A stretch of 64,000 bases of DNA, taken from Colius striatus. Its lineage: Eukaryota; Chordata; Aves; Coliiformes; Coliidae. The stretch lies in assembly GCF_028858725.1 (NCBI RefSeq), contig NC_084769.1:6883501-6947500 (forward strand), read 5' to 3'. Shown here piece after piece: positions 34,370 through 46,399 of the stretch. A program made the translations under genes and the position numbers. The notes under the pieces are model-generated. The model ran no database searches, had not been told where the DNA came from, and saw nothing but the letters and a program-made list of their open reading frames with translations. The stretch's first letter is position 1, and every line of letters starts with the position of its first letter.

Positions 34370-34644
34370 GGAAGGCTAGAACAAGCTACAAGCTAGGAGC
34401 TTACAAGCTAGAATACAAGAGGTTCCAAAGAAACACAAGGAAAAACTTCTTCAGTGTGAGGGTGAAGGAGCACTGGAAGGGGCTGCCTAAATGGGTTGTG
34501 GAGTCTCCTTCACTGGAGACATTCAAACCCACCTGGATGAGTTCCTGTGTGACCTACACTAGGTGGTCCTGCTCTGACAGGGGGGTTGGACTGGATGATC
34601 TTTCGAGGTCCCTTCCAGCTGTTAAGATTCTGTGATTCTGTGAA
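34370..34644 (+). mobile_element. CR1 LINE 3' end
   Basis: The sequence runs in plus orientation through 'aacttcttcagtgtgagggt', 'gtggagtctccttcactgg', 'acccacctggatgagttcct' and 'ggactggatgatctttcgag', ending with the tail repeat attctgtgattctgtga. Its 5' edge near 34385-34415 has repeated 'acaagcta' units. Confidence 0.9.
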
Positions 34645-35572
34645 GGCAGCCAGGGTTCAGGTGTGTAGTCTCTCCCCAAGCATTCTCTAGTGTCCCAGAC
34701 CTACAGAAATGCCTTCTACTCCTGTTTATTATTTACAGTTTGCTTTTTGCTGGAATCCCAAATTAAGACTGAATAGCAAAGCCAATACCTGATTCAAAGA
34801 GTTTCCAATGAGGGGTCCAATGGGAGGTGAAGAATATTCAAATAATCAACAGGGGATCAGAAGTGGATGAGATAACAGAGCAGATAAGGCACTTGCTTCT
34901 AGTCCCACATGTGCAACCAGAGCCAAAACGCTGCTCATGTGCATTAAGCTCTGCCTGCTTTTGTATGAGATAGCAACACTGTGCTCACTGACAAATTCAG
35001 TTCAATAAAGCCAATCAATAAACACATACAGATGAATGCAACGACATGATATGCATGCAGGGGAAGAGGTGCTGCTATGGAGAGGCACTGCTCACACAAA
35101 GTCTTTTCTGTGTTGCCTCCAAAACAAGCTGTGCCAATGGAGAAAGGGCAGCAAGGGAGAGCCTCAGCTTTGCAGCTCTTTGGAGCAGCTCATAGCCTCC
35201 AACAATGCTATTTAAATGTGGCTTTGAAATTACGTCAAAATATTGCTATAATATGGTTTTGTTTGACAAAGAATGTATGGTCATGACTAGTTTGTATGTT
35301 AAAATTGTATATGTGCATGTGGATAGATTTACAGGACATTCAAGGGGAAAATGGGATTATTTTCCTGCAAACAGCAAGCACAGACAACCTTCTATCACCT
35401 TGCAAAATGATGGAAGATTTCCAATTTGTAAGCTGTGTGCCATTGTAACACCTCAGTGGTTTATTTTTACCTGAATATACCCAAAACCAAAAGGCTCTCC
35501 TAAGAGCTCTTTGCACCCTTAGTGATGAATAACTTCTGCTGGGCTCCTCAATGAGTTCTGCACCCTGGACAG
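34645..35572. other. Intergenic DNA, nothing recognised
   Basis: No gene, repeat or regulatory motif that I can support. Confidence 0.5.
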
Positions 35573-35780
35573 GTCACAGAATCACAGAACCACAGAGCAG
35601 TGGGGATTGGAAGGGACCTCTAGAGATCATCCAGCCCAACCACTTACTCAAACAGGTTCCCCTACATCAGGTCACACAGGAATGTGTCCAGATGGGTTTG
35701 GAAACCTCTAGAGAAGGAGCCTCCACATCCTCCCTGGGCAGCCTGTGCCAGGGCTTCCTCACTCTCTGTCACCAGGTCCA
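35573..35780 (-). mobile_element. CR1 LINE 3' end
   Basis: The reversed tail 'gtcacagaatcacagaacca' is followed by 'ggaagggacctctagagatc', 'gtccagatgggtttggaaac' and 'gaaggagcctccacatcctc'. It is of the 'cagatgggtttggaaac' 3'-end type and 5' truncated. Confidence 0.92.
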
Positions 35781-36181
35781 GCCGAGCTCGACTCCCTGGA
35801 ATGCAGCACAGATAGAGCTGCCCCTGCAGCCTCCCATGCCATCCTCCTGGGGTGACCTCAGCCAATAGAGAGGTGCAGGAGCAACCCCAGTAGCCCTCAA
35901 AGTCAGGCCCAACTACCTGCATCTTCTCAGACAAAGATACCATTTAAGTCATCTTTACAGCCACAGTAACATAAGTCCTTCCTGGCCACTGAGGTGATGA
36001 CAGGTGATGACTGGCTCTCTACTCCTATCATTGCTCTCTACTGTGGTCATGAAATCTCATTTCTTTTCACCCCAACCAGATTTTAACTACTTACCCCAAA
36101 AGGCTCCAGATGCTGAACTGGGTGGTGGCCCACTGCTTCAGGCAGGTAGGCGTGAGGAGTCACGAGAGGACCAGCACCAAA

Positions 36182-36238
36182 CAATCTTAAAGGTCTTTCC
36201 AATCTTCAAGGTCTTTTCCAACCAAAATGATTCTAAGA
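36182..36238 (+). mobile_element. CR1 extreme 3' end
   Basis: The sequence 'caaggtcttttccaaccaaa' followed by 'atgattctaag' is the CR1 terminus in plus orientation. A duplicated 'aaaggtctttccaatctt' precedes it, so the copy is slightly rearranged. Confidence 0.65.
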
Positions 36239-36714
36239 CTACAACTGGTTCAAAAATCCCAGGAAAGAAAAGCAGATGAATCAGCTTCAGTGTAACCCAG
36301 ACAGCTCTTCACTCTGAGCTGAGCTGTGCTCCATGGCTTATGCCATTGGGCCCATATTTGTACAGCCCGGGTCCACACCGCAGATCTCATGTTTGCCAAC
36401 ACATAGTTGTCATCTGCTTTAAAATTAATACTCCTGATCACTTCCACTCAGTATTGCCTAAGGAGTGTATGCTAAATACAAAAACACTGCAGGCCCTGTT
36501 GAAGGTACCTCCTGCAGCTTAATCTGTTTCAAAGAGCGTTGGAGGGAAGCTGCTGGTCAGCTCTGGCACATTCCCGTCTGCAGCATGGTAGCAGACATAA
36601 CCCAGAGATATGACTTTCATCTCTTTTTCCTCCCCCTCCTTAAAAAAATACAGACATGAGCAAGCTTCCCTACAGCAGTGAAGATGGTTTTGATCTCGAT
36701 TATTAGGATCAGTT

Positions 36715-37345
36715 ACAGTGAGAAAATTAAAAGTCAGGATTTGTTACCAACATTTTAATTACACGGCGTTATCAAGTTGTCACCAGGCCTTTAATTATTT
36801 TTCAGTTCATACCTAATTTCCCACACTGTGATTGCTTTTAGTCAAGTTAAGGTAGGTCTGCAACTGTAATAGCAAACGTCCAAGTCCTTTATGATGCCGT
36901 GGATTGGAAAAGTCAACGTTAATAAAATGCACACATCTCCCGTGCCACAAGCCATCGTCAATGTAGTGTTCATCTGCAGCTGGCATGCTATCTAATGATC
37001 CTCTTTTGGTACCAGTAAATGCTCAATCATATATTGAAAATGAGTACACAGGATGCAACATTGTGATTCTGCATCTATTTAAAGACCGAGCACAGGACCA
37101 TAAAATCTCACTGCCAGCCTCTCAACAGTGGCCTTTGCATTTCGGACAATGGTGTGGCACAGGGAAAGTTTATGTATTCATTTACCTATGGGGAATCTGC
37201 ACCCAAGACACTGGAGCTGTGCAGAGGTTTCACAGCTGATTAACGCCAATTATGCAGATAGTTAGCATCGGTTACAGAGATCATTTGTTTTAACACAGCA
37301 GGCAAATTTGACTCAGCAAAGTGTTATGCAAATAAAGAAATGGTG
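36715..37345. promoter_or_regulatory. Candidate conserved non-coding element
   Basis: This repeat-free block is AT-rich yet retains CpGs (acacggcgtt, gatgccgtgg, gtcaacgtt, catcgtc, aacgcc). It carries homeodomain cores (TAATTA at 36756-36761; TTAATTA near 36791) and a perfect octamer ATGCAAAT at 37326-37333. This composition is typical of vertebrate developmental enhancers. No alignment was possible, so conservation and function are inferred. Confidence 0.42.
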
Positions 37346-37845
37346 GTTGTCCTGATGGAGCAGGTGCAGAAAGTCTCATAAACCTCACTAGACCCAGCAA
37401 AAAGGCAATTTGACAAGTTTTTCACCCAGTCCAGGGCAGGAAAATGGAGGGGTTATTTTATCTACTGTGGCTTCCTGTCACTGGAGGAGCCTCTGAAAAG
37501 CTCTTCCCTCTGCTGTGCACTCAGGATCTCTGAGGGAAGATAGGAAACAGCTATTTTCTCCTCTCTTCTCCTAAAAGGCTGTTACCGGTCAGGACACGCT
37601 CCATCTCTGATGTGCAGAGGAAGTCTGATGGACACTTGAGGTAGCTGATGTCAGATAGGTGGCAAAATGTCACTCACATCCATCCCCAGCTGCTCTTCAC
37701 CCAGGCCCAGGGCTCCTGGCACATGCCTGGGAGGACCACTGGCATCCCTGGGCTGTGCACACAGGTCCTGTCAGTGTTGTGTGAATCCAACACCCTGCAG
37801 ACAAGCTGGGGTGAGGTTTTCATACTGCTCATGGTAACAACAGAT

Positions 37846-37925
37846 GGAACTAAGGGGGAAAAAAGTTAAGCAAGTGACTTGCACAAATTGTCCAGTGTCA
37901 CCAGCTGGAAGTGAGCAGGGAGTGA
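37846..37925 (+). repeat. Possible MIR-type SINE remnant
   Basis: The run 'aagttaagcaagtgacttgc' followed by 'acaaattgtccagtgtcacc' and 'agctggaagtgagcaggg' resembles the MIR core (ggttaagtgacttgcccaag, then gtcacacagctagtaagtgg). It overlaps a 204-codon chance open frame starting at 37844. Confidence 0.4.
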
Positions 37926-38819
37926 TGCAGACATCAATGGGGAGAGATGCTGGGAAAGAAGCAAGGCTGGAAGGGCAGAGAGAGGTTTTAGAGAGAGCAG
38001 CTTATGCTGTGCATAGTGAGGGGTCCCTGCAGTTGGTCTTGGGAGAGGAGGTGGCTGCCCGTGCTTCTAAGAAAGGAAATGGTCAGATTCAGCTCATCAG
38101 CAGTATGAAGTGGGAGAGCAAGCAGGAAGGGGAGAGACATACAAAGCACATCCTGCTGTTATTCCAGGTATTGCCCAGTCGCAAAAGCAACCAGCAGCAG
38201 CTCACCACGACACCATTTTCTTCATATGCAACCTTAAAGTCCTTTGGCATATCTCATTACTTTCTGTCTTGCAACAATGCTTGGCATTACTTCAATGACT
38301 CTCTGATTCTCAAAGCCTTTTTCCAGCTGCTCTGCAGAACCCCAGGGCTCTCCCTTACCACCCTCCCTCCAACTATCAGGATTTGGAAATTTCATCCTAC
38401 TCCTTTCTTTGCAACAGGAACATGGACAATACAGTACATAAACAGAAGTGCAAAATAAAAACTTCTGGCCGACTCTGTTCTGTTTTACACTGTGTTTGAG
38501 TGCCCTAAAGCTAATAAAACCTTGAGCAGGTCATCATCTCCAGACTGAGGTCTCACTGTGAGAAGTGTCAGCCAGCAGAATTTGCTCTTTCAGCTGGTGG
38601 AGATGTGTGTGTAAGATGTAGAGCTGCCTGCCTGCTGCATGCCAGCTGCTGCTCCAACACTCCATTTGACACAATTTTCTTTCTTACTACCTAATGACTC
38701 TTCTGGCCCAGAATCAATTAGCAGATGTATGAAATAACCTTTCTAACCAGCACCTCCTTTCCTAGCCTGCAGCCTCTTCTGCAAACAAATTTTACAAGTA
38801 TGAGATTTAGATTCATGTT

Positions 38820-39400
38820 AAATCATTAGTGATGATCTTCCAGAGACAGCAAAGCAGAGGTTGCTAACACACCACCCAAGTGCACAAGATCATCGTGTAT
38901 CTGACGCCCTTCCTTTCTCCATTAATTGACTCCATGTCACAGGCAGCTGGGAGTGTATTTGCATCCCCAGAAGGACCTTGGCACTTGGAAGATGTGTTTA
39001 TTTCACGTGCCAGTCTGACAGCTTGATTTACAACTGGCTGGCCCCCAAAACATACCCACGCCTCGCAGATGCGGGTGATGATTGGTGCCTGAACCAGAAC
39101 TAACTTCTCAGAAAATTGTACTTATTGCAGGACAAATTGAGTCTGCTATGGCAGAAGCCCGAATAATTGCTCAGGGGAGCAAGAGGCTTATCCAGCAGTT
39201 AATTCATTATTTGTACCTGCTCAGAGCCAGGATAGAAACAGCAGGCAAAGCGGCAGCAAACAAGGTACAAACCCTGGTATCTCAGGATCAATTTGTTCAG
39301 ATAAAGGCTTATTGCCATCACAGCAAGGTTGCAAAACACCTCTACAAGCGCTTACGGGTGGAAAAATAAGAAGAGGGAGCTGTTTTACTTCTGTCCTTTA
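38820..39400. promoter_or_regulatory. Candidate conserved element containing an open frame
   Basis: The block is free of recognised repeats, keeps CpGs (catcgtgtatctgacgcc near 38890; cacgcctcgcagatgcgg near 39057) and has an inverted octamer ATTTGCAT at 38957-38964. The right half is spanned by a 95-codon open frame, listed separately. It may be one conserved element, regulatory or coding. Confidence 0.35.
39082..39369 (+). CDS. Unassigned 95-codon open frame, helix-like composition
   Basis: The frame opens MVPEPELTSQKIVLIAGQ and ends KRLRVEK before TAA. It is rich in Ala, Gln, Lys, Arg and Ile with hydrophobic residues spaced for amphipathic helices (for example AEARIIAQGSKRLIQQLIHY), has no proline after residue 6, and a basic C-terminus. 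That is unlike the Ser/Pro/Cys-rich chance frames around it. A possible splice acceptor (cttattgcag) sits inside at about 39130 and a weak donor-like gtgg near 39358, so it could be an exon, the remnant of a retrocopy, or a chance frame in a conserved non-coding block. I do not recognise a family. It is on the strand opposite to both known genes. Confidence 0.25.
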   Translation: MVPEPELTSQKIVLIAGQIESAMAEARIIAQGSKRLIQQLIHYLYLLRARIETAGKAAANKVQTLVSQDQFVQIKAYCHHSKVAKHLYKRLRVEK

Positions 39401-40470
39401 GCTTCCTCATAAGCTACACAGACTTGAATGGAAATAATGCTGCATTTTAGGCTTTGTCATGTCTTCATTTGCACTCCAAAGTCAGAGTCTGGAGAAGAAA
39501 CAAATCTCAAGTTGGGAGGGTGGATCTCGTCTTCACAATGGTGCCAGTATAAAGGAACCAGCACCCACCAGCAGCAGCTGGTCTTGCGAAGTATCAAGTC
39601 TGAGAGAACCAAAGTATCTTGGAAAGAGTGTTAACAACAGCATCAAAAGTGACACAGACACTGAGCTCTGCCATCTTTCTAGTGACTTCATACCAGGGCT
39701 AACTTTGCCTCACGCTCCTGAGGATGCCCCTTTTTGCTGCTCTAAATACATCTCCTGAAGAGATAAAGGCTTCTCCACAGATGCCCAGGGTGACCTCACG
39801 TGAGCCCCCATCACTTCCCACGCTGTAATCCCATCTGTGCGTGCGAGCCCCAGGAGCAGCTCTCACCCACCCACCCCACCCCCCAGCAGTGATTTTCACC
39901 CTGAGAAGCGATGTCCTATGGCCATGCCATGAGACACATCGTGGTGCCAGGGCTCAGCTTCTTCAAAGGTTTCTGGAAGACCTGGGAAGCCAATTCTTTT
40001 TCAAAACCAAGCCATTCATCATGGCATGAAAACAAGCCCAGGCACACAGGCACTGCAGGAAGCCCAGCCTGGGCTCCAGGCAAAGTAAAGCTGCTCCTGA
40101 CTGCAACATCACTTGTAACAGACTTGACAAATTGGAATAGGATGTGTTTCTATTGAGTGTGGATATTTCCCCACCTCTTTTCTGCAGTCCTGGCTGATGC
40201 AGGGAATCACCATGAATCTTCATTTGCTTTGCTGCAGCCACATCAGGTTTACTGGAGTATGTTTTTAAAACACTGAATACACAGAGCTTTGGCTGACATT
40301 TGTCTAGATCCTCATACATTACCTCTACCAAACCTGTTACTGCTTAATACTTTTAAAGAGTTTAACTCTTTGCTAACATGGAACAGCAAGAACACTGCCA
40401 ATTCTTCCACTTCCATGAACTGAAGCGGAGCTGTTTTTATTTCAAGACAGAATGTGGTAGTTGAAATTAA

Positions 40471-40554
40471 GTGGACCTGTTTTAAGCAGGGGGGTTGGAC
40501 TATATGATCTCTAAAGGTCCCTTCCAACTCCTACCATTCTGTGATACTATGAGA
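40471..40554 (+). mobile_element. CR1 extreme 3' end
   Basis: The sequence 'gcaggggggttggactatat', 'gatctctaaaggtcccttcc' and 'accattctgtgatactatga' is the diagnostic CR1 terminus in plus orientation. Confidence 0.9.
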
Positions 40555-43500
40555 TAATCTCAGGCTTATTTATGCTATTTGTTCTGTGCCATTACACATC
40601 CATTTTTGCTCAAGCAAGCAATAATTAAGCTGGTCGTCCCCCTTGGGTTTGTAGATTGTGCTGATACAGTAATTCTATTCCTTAAAAAGAAATACTTCTC
40701 ACATGGAAAAGCTGTTATCATAACATGAGATTGTTTGACTCAGTAAGGGCACCTGTACTGCACCCTATTAGCACAGCCACCTTTCCATCAGCCCCCAAGT
40801 GGAACAGAAGCAAATGGAGTATGAATTCATGCACTCCACTGGTCAGAGAGGTATCTCAAGAGAAAAGAATATTAAGTCCAGGCTGCACTGCACAAAGCAT
40901 CCCATCGCCTTCACTGCTGACTGCAATGACAGACACAGATAACTGTGTCTCCCATGAAATGGCACCATCATCTTTAGCCATTTCACAACTTGTATCATCA
41001 CTTGGACTGGCCCTGCTTCTGACTTTGGGAAAAGTATAATCAAGGGAAGGGAGAGCTACCAGAATGAGTTAGTGTGTCTGGGACGTGAGCAGCAAAATCC
41101 ATCCATGAGCTGAATGAGGGAGCAAACAGCCAAAAACCAAGTTGCATTTCCCTTCAGATCCTGCAAAAACTTAAAAACTGACACACAGATACACATGTAA
41201 AGTATCCACACTGGAATTATTGACTAGCAAAGTGTTGGAGGATAAAGAACCAAAGAAACCTGCCACCTGAAGCCCCACTGGTGATATCTGCCTGTGCGCA
41301 GCAGTCTGTGCCACGGCTCAAGGCTGATGCTGTGCCAGCAGTGCTCATACAGAAAAAGCATCAGTGCTTTGGTGCCCAGGTCCTGGCATGGGCCTCACTG
41401 AGGCTGTCAGACAGCCTGATGTGACACAGGTGGGAGAAGGTACACTGATACCTGCACTGTCCCAAGGACAGCAGTTCTGCACCATCATTACAGGGTAGCG
41501 CCTTGTTTTTAGTCCATGCTAATGCTGCTGAGTATCTAGATGAATTTATTTGCTCCATCTTGACTCTGAAGGCAAAAATCATTCTTTTAAGCATTAAAAA
41601 TGTCACCTATTTTAGGGAGGGGGGGAAGTAAGTTGTTGGGAGACCTCATGAGTATGAATGCTGGGCTCTGGTCAGCACTCAAATGAAGTGCTGCCTTGTG
41701 TGTGGGCTGGGTTTGTCTGCTTCAGCCTCCACACAGAGAGCAGTTGAACTTACCCACAAGGAATGGGAAAGTTCACATTTCAGTGACAGCTCCGGGCAAG
41801 AAAAGGGATTGAACACATTACAGGCTAGGGAAGGTAAAACATTACAGGTTAGGGAAGGTAACACTTCCAGGACTGTCTTCCAAGTACAGAAATGAGAAAG
41901 GGAATGATTTCACCTTCCCCTAATTCTCCTTTATATGAGAGTGCTAGCTTGTTGTCTTGGTAATAAGAGAAAAAAGTCCCTGTCAACCTCTTTTTTTTCT
42001 GGAAGGGGTAATTTATAGGGGTACTAATGCAACATAACAGCTGAGCTCTCTTCCAAAGGGGAGAGTTCACAGATGATGATCTTGGGCTCAGACAGCAGCA
42101 TCTCCCCACCTCCCATCCATGCTTGCAGCCCAACTTTGCACAGGCTGCCAAGGAGAGGGGCTGAGGCATCCAGCACAGTTGTGCGAGGAGCCCACCAAAC
42201 CCTCCTCTGCTCATCCACCCCAGTCAGGGCCAGCAGGCGCTGGCATTGCTGTGCCTCAGCCTCAGGGGTCCCTGGGCTATGTGGAGCATCTCTGCTGATG
42301 CTCAGCTCTTGCCACACTCATACGGAGAAGATGAGCTATTTGGGGAGCTGCTGACACAGTGAGGGCTTGATCCCTGTTCCCTAGTTATACCAAACCAGCA
42401 AAGCTATCAGTCTCACCCAGAGCAATGCATCAACCTCACAAATCCACCCAGAGTTTTCACCTTATGCCTGCTGGAAGGGCCACCCTGGGTCAGCACCACT
42501 CAGGCAGCAGAAGAGGAGCAGAACCCAGCTCCATATTTTTACAGCCAATGCCTGCTTTCAGTTGGGCAGCTTTTCCTTAGGACAGCAGGACATACTCTGG
42601 GAAGAAGAGATTTCACACCAGTGTCTAGATCCATTCGTGAAATCGGTCATTTGATGAAGTAATTCGGCAGCAGGGCCTTACACCCATGTCTGGACAACGC
42701 TGATGGTTCCCCTTCTCTCCCAGCCACTCTGCAATAAATGGAGCTGTCAGCTCAGAGTGTGCCATTTCATTCCCATTCAAGCACCTATTTAATATTCATC
42801 ATGTTATAGGAGGACATTTTTATGTTGGGAAAAACACAAGTGCTCTCCCGAAATGACTCAAGGCCAATAAAGAATAAATTGTCTTTAAACCTATATAGGG
42901 GATGCTGAAGTCACAAACAAGGCATAAAATAATATGGAGGTGGAAAGTGCTTTTTCCTTATTAGGTTTATCAAAGTAAAACTAGGCTGGCAAGCTTGTTC
43001 CATCAAGCAAATGGATGTGGTAAAAAAGAGGAAATGAAAATTCTGATCCATATTCATTGTTTCAGTGTCAGTAAAGGGAGAAAGAAGCTTCACTTCACTC
43101 TTTTGCTTCAGAAAACTGATCTGAAGTTTTACAGGGAGAAGTAAGTGAAGCTGATAAGGAAGCAAAAGAAAATCAAAAGTAATTAATAGCAAAAAAGGCA
43201 GGCAGCAGAAGAGGCCAGACAAATTGCCTAAAATTAAACAAAATAGGAAACACAGAGCGTGCTTCACTGCACCAAGCAGCAGCTCCAGGCCCCGACAGCA
43301 TCTTAACAGGGACGTTTCTTTCCCCAAGCTTCCAGCCCTGGCCTGCCCAGTGCTGCTGCTGTCCCCAGCCTGTGGCCATGGGCTGCCAGCCCCTGTAAAG
43401 CCAGTGGGCTCCATCTCCAAAGAGTTAACTGATTTCTGTTGACATTAGGTTTTAACACAGTCCTGGCAGCAGTGCTCACACAGTCACACACACTCGTGCC

Positions 43501-44097
43501 AGTGAAATAAAGCCACACTGTTTCCATCGTTAAAAAGCGGCTCATGCCTTGAACAGCAGAAGTTTAAGGACAAATTAGTGACTAAATGGGGGGGCTTTGA
43601 TGCTGGCATGGGTCTCTGTGTGTGTATTTTGCATTTCTACAGCCCTGATAAATTAACACACTCTTCTCTGTAGGACACCAGAACAAACAAGATTCAAGTA
43701 AGTCCTGTGAGCTGTGGCTGAGACCCAAGAGGGAGCTGGTCCTTCAGCCAGCACCGCATCCCCCATGCTCTGGGCTGCAACACTCCCCATGTCATTCCAA
43801 GTTTCACCAGCTTTCCCTAAGGCCCCCTCATCCCTCCAACATCCTGATTAAGTGAGAGGCAGCTTTCTGCTTTTTAAGAGTTGTACTTTCCCGACTGTCA
43901 TGGTGATGGAAATAAGATGATGAAGAGTAAAAGCACTAGCTTTCTGTGTAAAAATACTCGCCATCTTCATTATATGGGAGTGCCATCCCTCCTGATTTGT
44001 GAGCAAGGTTGCCAGTTTGGCCAGCCCTATGATTGCTGTAAAAGGGAACTGCAGAGGGGATTCAGCAGACTCAGCTCAGACAGCAGCTCTTCATTTA
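40555..44097. other. Intergenic DNA, no gene recognised
   Basis: Apart from a 24-base tandem duplication near 41815, no repeat, RNA gene or coding exon could be supported. Confidence 0.5.
41815..41862. repeat. Two-copy 24-bp tandem duplication
   Basis: The unit beginning acattacaggctagggaagg occupies 41815-41838 and repeats at 41839-41862 with two differences. The period of 24 is a multiple of three, so the overlapping open frame stays open; it is still most likely non-coding. Confidence 0.9.
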
Positions 44098-44348
44098 CAG
44101 AATCACAGAATGGTATGGGTTGGAAGGGACCTCTAGAGCTCATCCAGCCCAATCCCCTTCTAAAGCAGGTTCCTCTCAATCAAGGTGCACAGAAACATGA
44201 CCAGGTGGGTTTGGAAATCTTCAGGGAAGGAGCCTCCACACCCTCCCTGGGCAGCCCGTGCTAGGGCTCCCTTACCTCAGCACCAAGGAAGTTTTGACTT
44301 GTATTTAAGTGGAACTTCCAGCTTGTGGCCATCACCCCTTGTCCTAAA
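44098..44348 (-). mobile_element. CR1 LINE 3' end
   Basis: The reversed tail 'cagaatcacagaatggtatg' is followed by 'ggttggaagggacctctaga', 'aggtgggtttggaaatcttc' and 'gaaggagcctccacaccctc'. It is of the 'aggtgggtttggaaa' type and 5' truncated. Confidence 0.92.
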
Positions 44349-46399
44349 TCATTCCAAATTTCTAAATTTAGATTTCTAAATCATGTTCTGCCAATACATA
44401 AATATTGCACAACTTTGTAAAACTGTGGAGGGGTTTTTTTGGTCAAAGATGTTGCATGTACAGGAGTGACACAGGACTGGGAGTTTGATCCTTTTGGCCT
44501 TTCTGCAGCCCACTGAGTGTAATGAACAGATTTGTACTTCTTTGCCTTACATTTGCCTTTGGTCCCACAGGCTCATCAGCACAGAATTTTGTGGTCAAAG
44601 CTTGATGAGATTGGGAAATTATGCCAGCCCCTACTTCTGTAGAAAACACAGAATTACTGGAGAACAGCTTATGTAAATGCACTCTGTTTCTTCAGAAGAG
44701 GATGGTGGCTTTAATGACCAATGGAGTGACATCTCACTTGGCACGGAGCTAATAAAATAGTACATATTTCAACTTACCTCTCTGCAGTAACAGAGACTGC
44801 ATTTAAAAATAATTGCTGTGGATCAGCCATATCATACAAAGGAAGAGAGTGACAATGCAGCCGTGATGTGACACATCTGCATTACAGCTTTTCATCTCAA
44901 TTCAGTCTTCAACAGGCTCCATCAGCTGACTGCATTCAGTCTATGAAGCGACATTTTCCATCAGACTCTACTGGAGAAGAGGTACCAATCCTCTAGTGCT
45001 TGCCAGCAAGGAGAAACCTACCTGAATGTTGTAGCTGCCACCACAGAGTGCAGCTCTCAGTCATGGGGTAGATGCATGTTTTCATGCCACTCTGCTGAGC
45101 CCATCATGCACAGCCCATTACAACACAAACCAGAGCTAGGACTGGGACTGATATAAAGCCCCATTTTTCCCACTCCAGGATTGTCAGGCACTGGAAGATG
45201 AAGTGTTCTGCCCAGTTAAAAAAGCAGTGTTGTGGTCATCAGAGAAAACAAAAGTAAGTTGCTCTGCTATGACTTGTCTCTGCTGTGACTTTTCCTGGCA
45301 GCCTCTCAGCATGTCTATCACTGCGAGGGATGGCTCAGACACGATATCTGGGTTTTGGCAAATGTGGTTACACCTCTCAAAGCAAACATTGCACAGGTCC
45401 ATCAGCTAGGCTACAACTTCCACAAGTTCTACATAGTGTACGTTGGAAGAACAAAGAAAATACCCACTACAAATAGGAAAAAAGCTGATGTTGACTGTCA
45501 TAGACTTCTCACATTGTATTTTCTTAAAGCACAGAAGATGACAGATTAAATCTCTGTTGCACCCCATTGCTAAAACAGTCCTAGATTTGCACCCTCAGGT
45601 AGAACACAACTACTCCACTTACATGAATTTGGACACACTTTGTCTACCCAATGCACACAAAGCCAAGAGGCTTAGCCCTCCTGCTGCAGAAGAGCAGCCA
45701 CAGACCACACTTCTCATGGTACGCTTGCACCTTTCACTCACCTGAGTCATGAATTGCTGGGATGCTCTGTTCTAATCCAGTCACTGAACAAAATTGTCTA
45801 GCAATGTAGAAGGCAAACCCAAATTGTGTAATTGAATCACTTCATTTGACACATGAGGTCGTTTCAGCATCGATGAATTCATACTCACTGAGAGCACTGG
45901 AGGTGGAAAACTTGAAGGAGGCAAGAGGTAATAACCTACAAACCATCTGATCACCTCTAAGTGAAGTCAACAGGCATAATTTACTGACTTTGGATCAGAC
46001 ACATCCCTCTTTGCCAACTCCAAATACATTTTTTCCTGGTGCAACAACAGCATCAGAGGAGTGACACGGGCAGGACGTTAACTCTGCTAACCCAGAGTTT
46101 GAGAAGCCAGTTACCAAATGGCAGTTGCGATGCACGAAACGTCACATCGTTCCTTGGCCTAATCCTGCTGCTCAATGTCACGATTATGAGGCAAGGGCAG
46201 CAGCCTGGAAATGTCATTTCTGGGTTGCATTCATCTGCTCAGACACTTCTGCAGGAAAGCTACTCCAAGCCTGCTCACATGGGGTAGGAGCCAGATTGCA
46301 TCCAAAACAAAACACAACTGCCGCCTTCCTCATCTGCAAAATGAATGCTTGGTGCTCCACTTCATCCACGCACTGTTGAAAGATTCCTCACTGTTATTA
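44349..46399. other. Intergenic DNA, no gene recognised
   Basis: Only chance frames. A short piece at 46322-46341 (gccttcctcatctgcaaaat) resembles the complement of the MIR core but is too short to call separately. Confidence 0.5.

Noticed and set aside
37844-38458. 204-codon plus-strand open frame
   Set aside because: Its length is within chance expectation for 64 kb in six frames. The first part overlaps a MIR-like remnant, and no motif or splice pattern supports it.
42911-43420. 169-codon minus-strand frame rich in Leu and Phe
   Set aside because: The hydrophobic run comes from T-rich low-complexity sequence read in frame. No signal peptide plus domain architecture, splice sites or homology was recognised.
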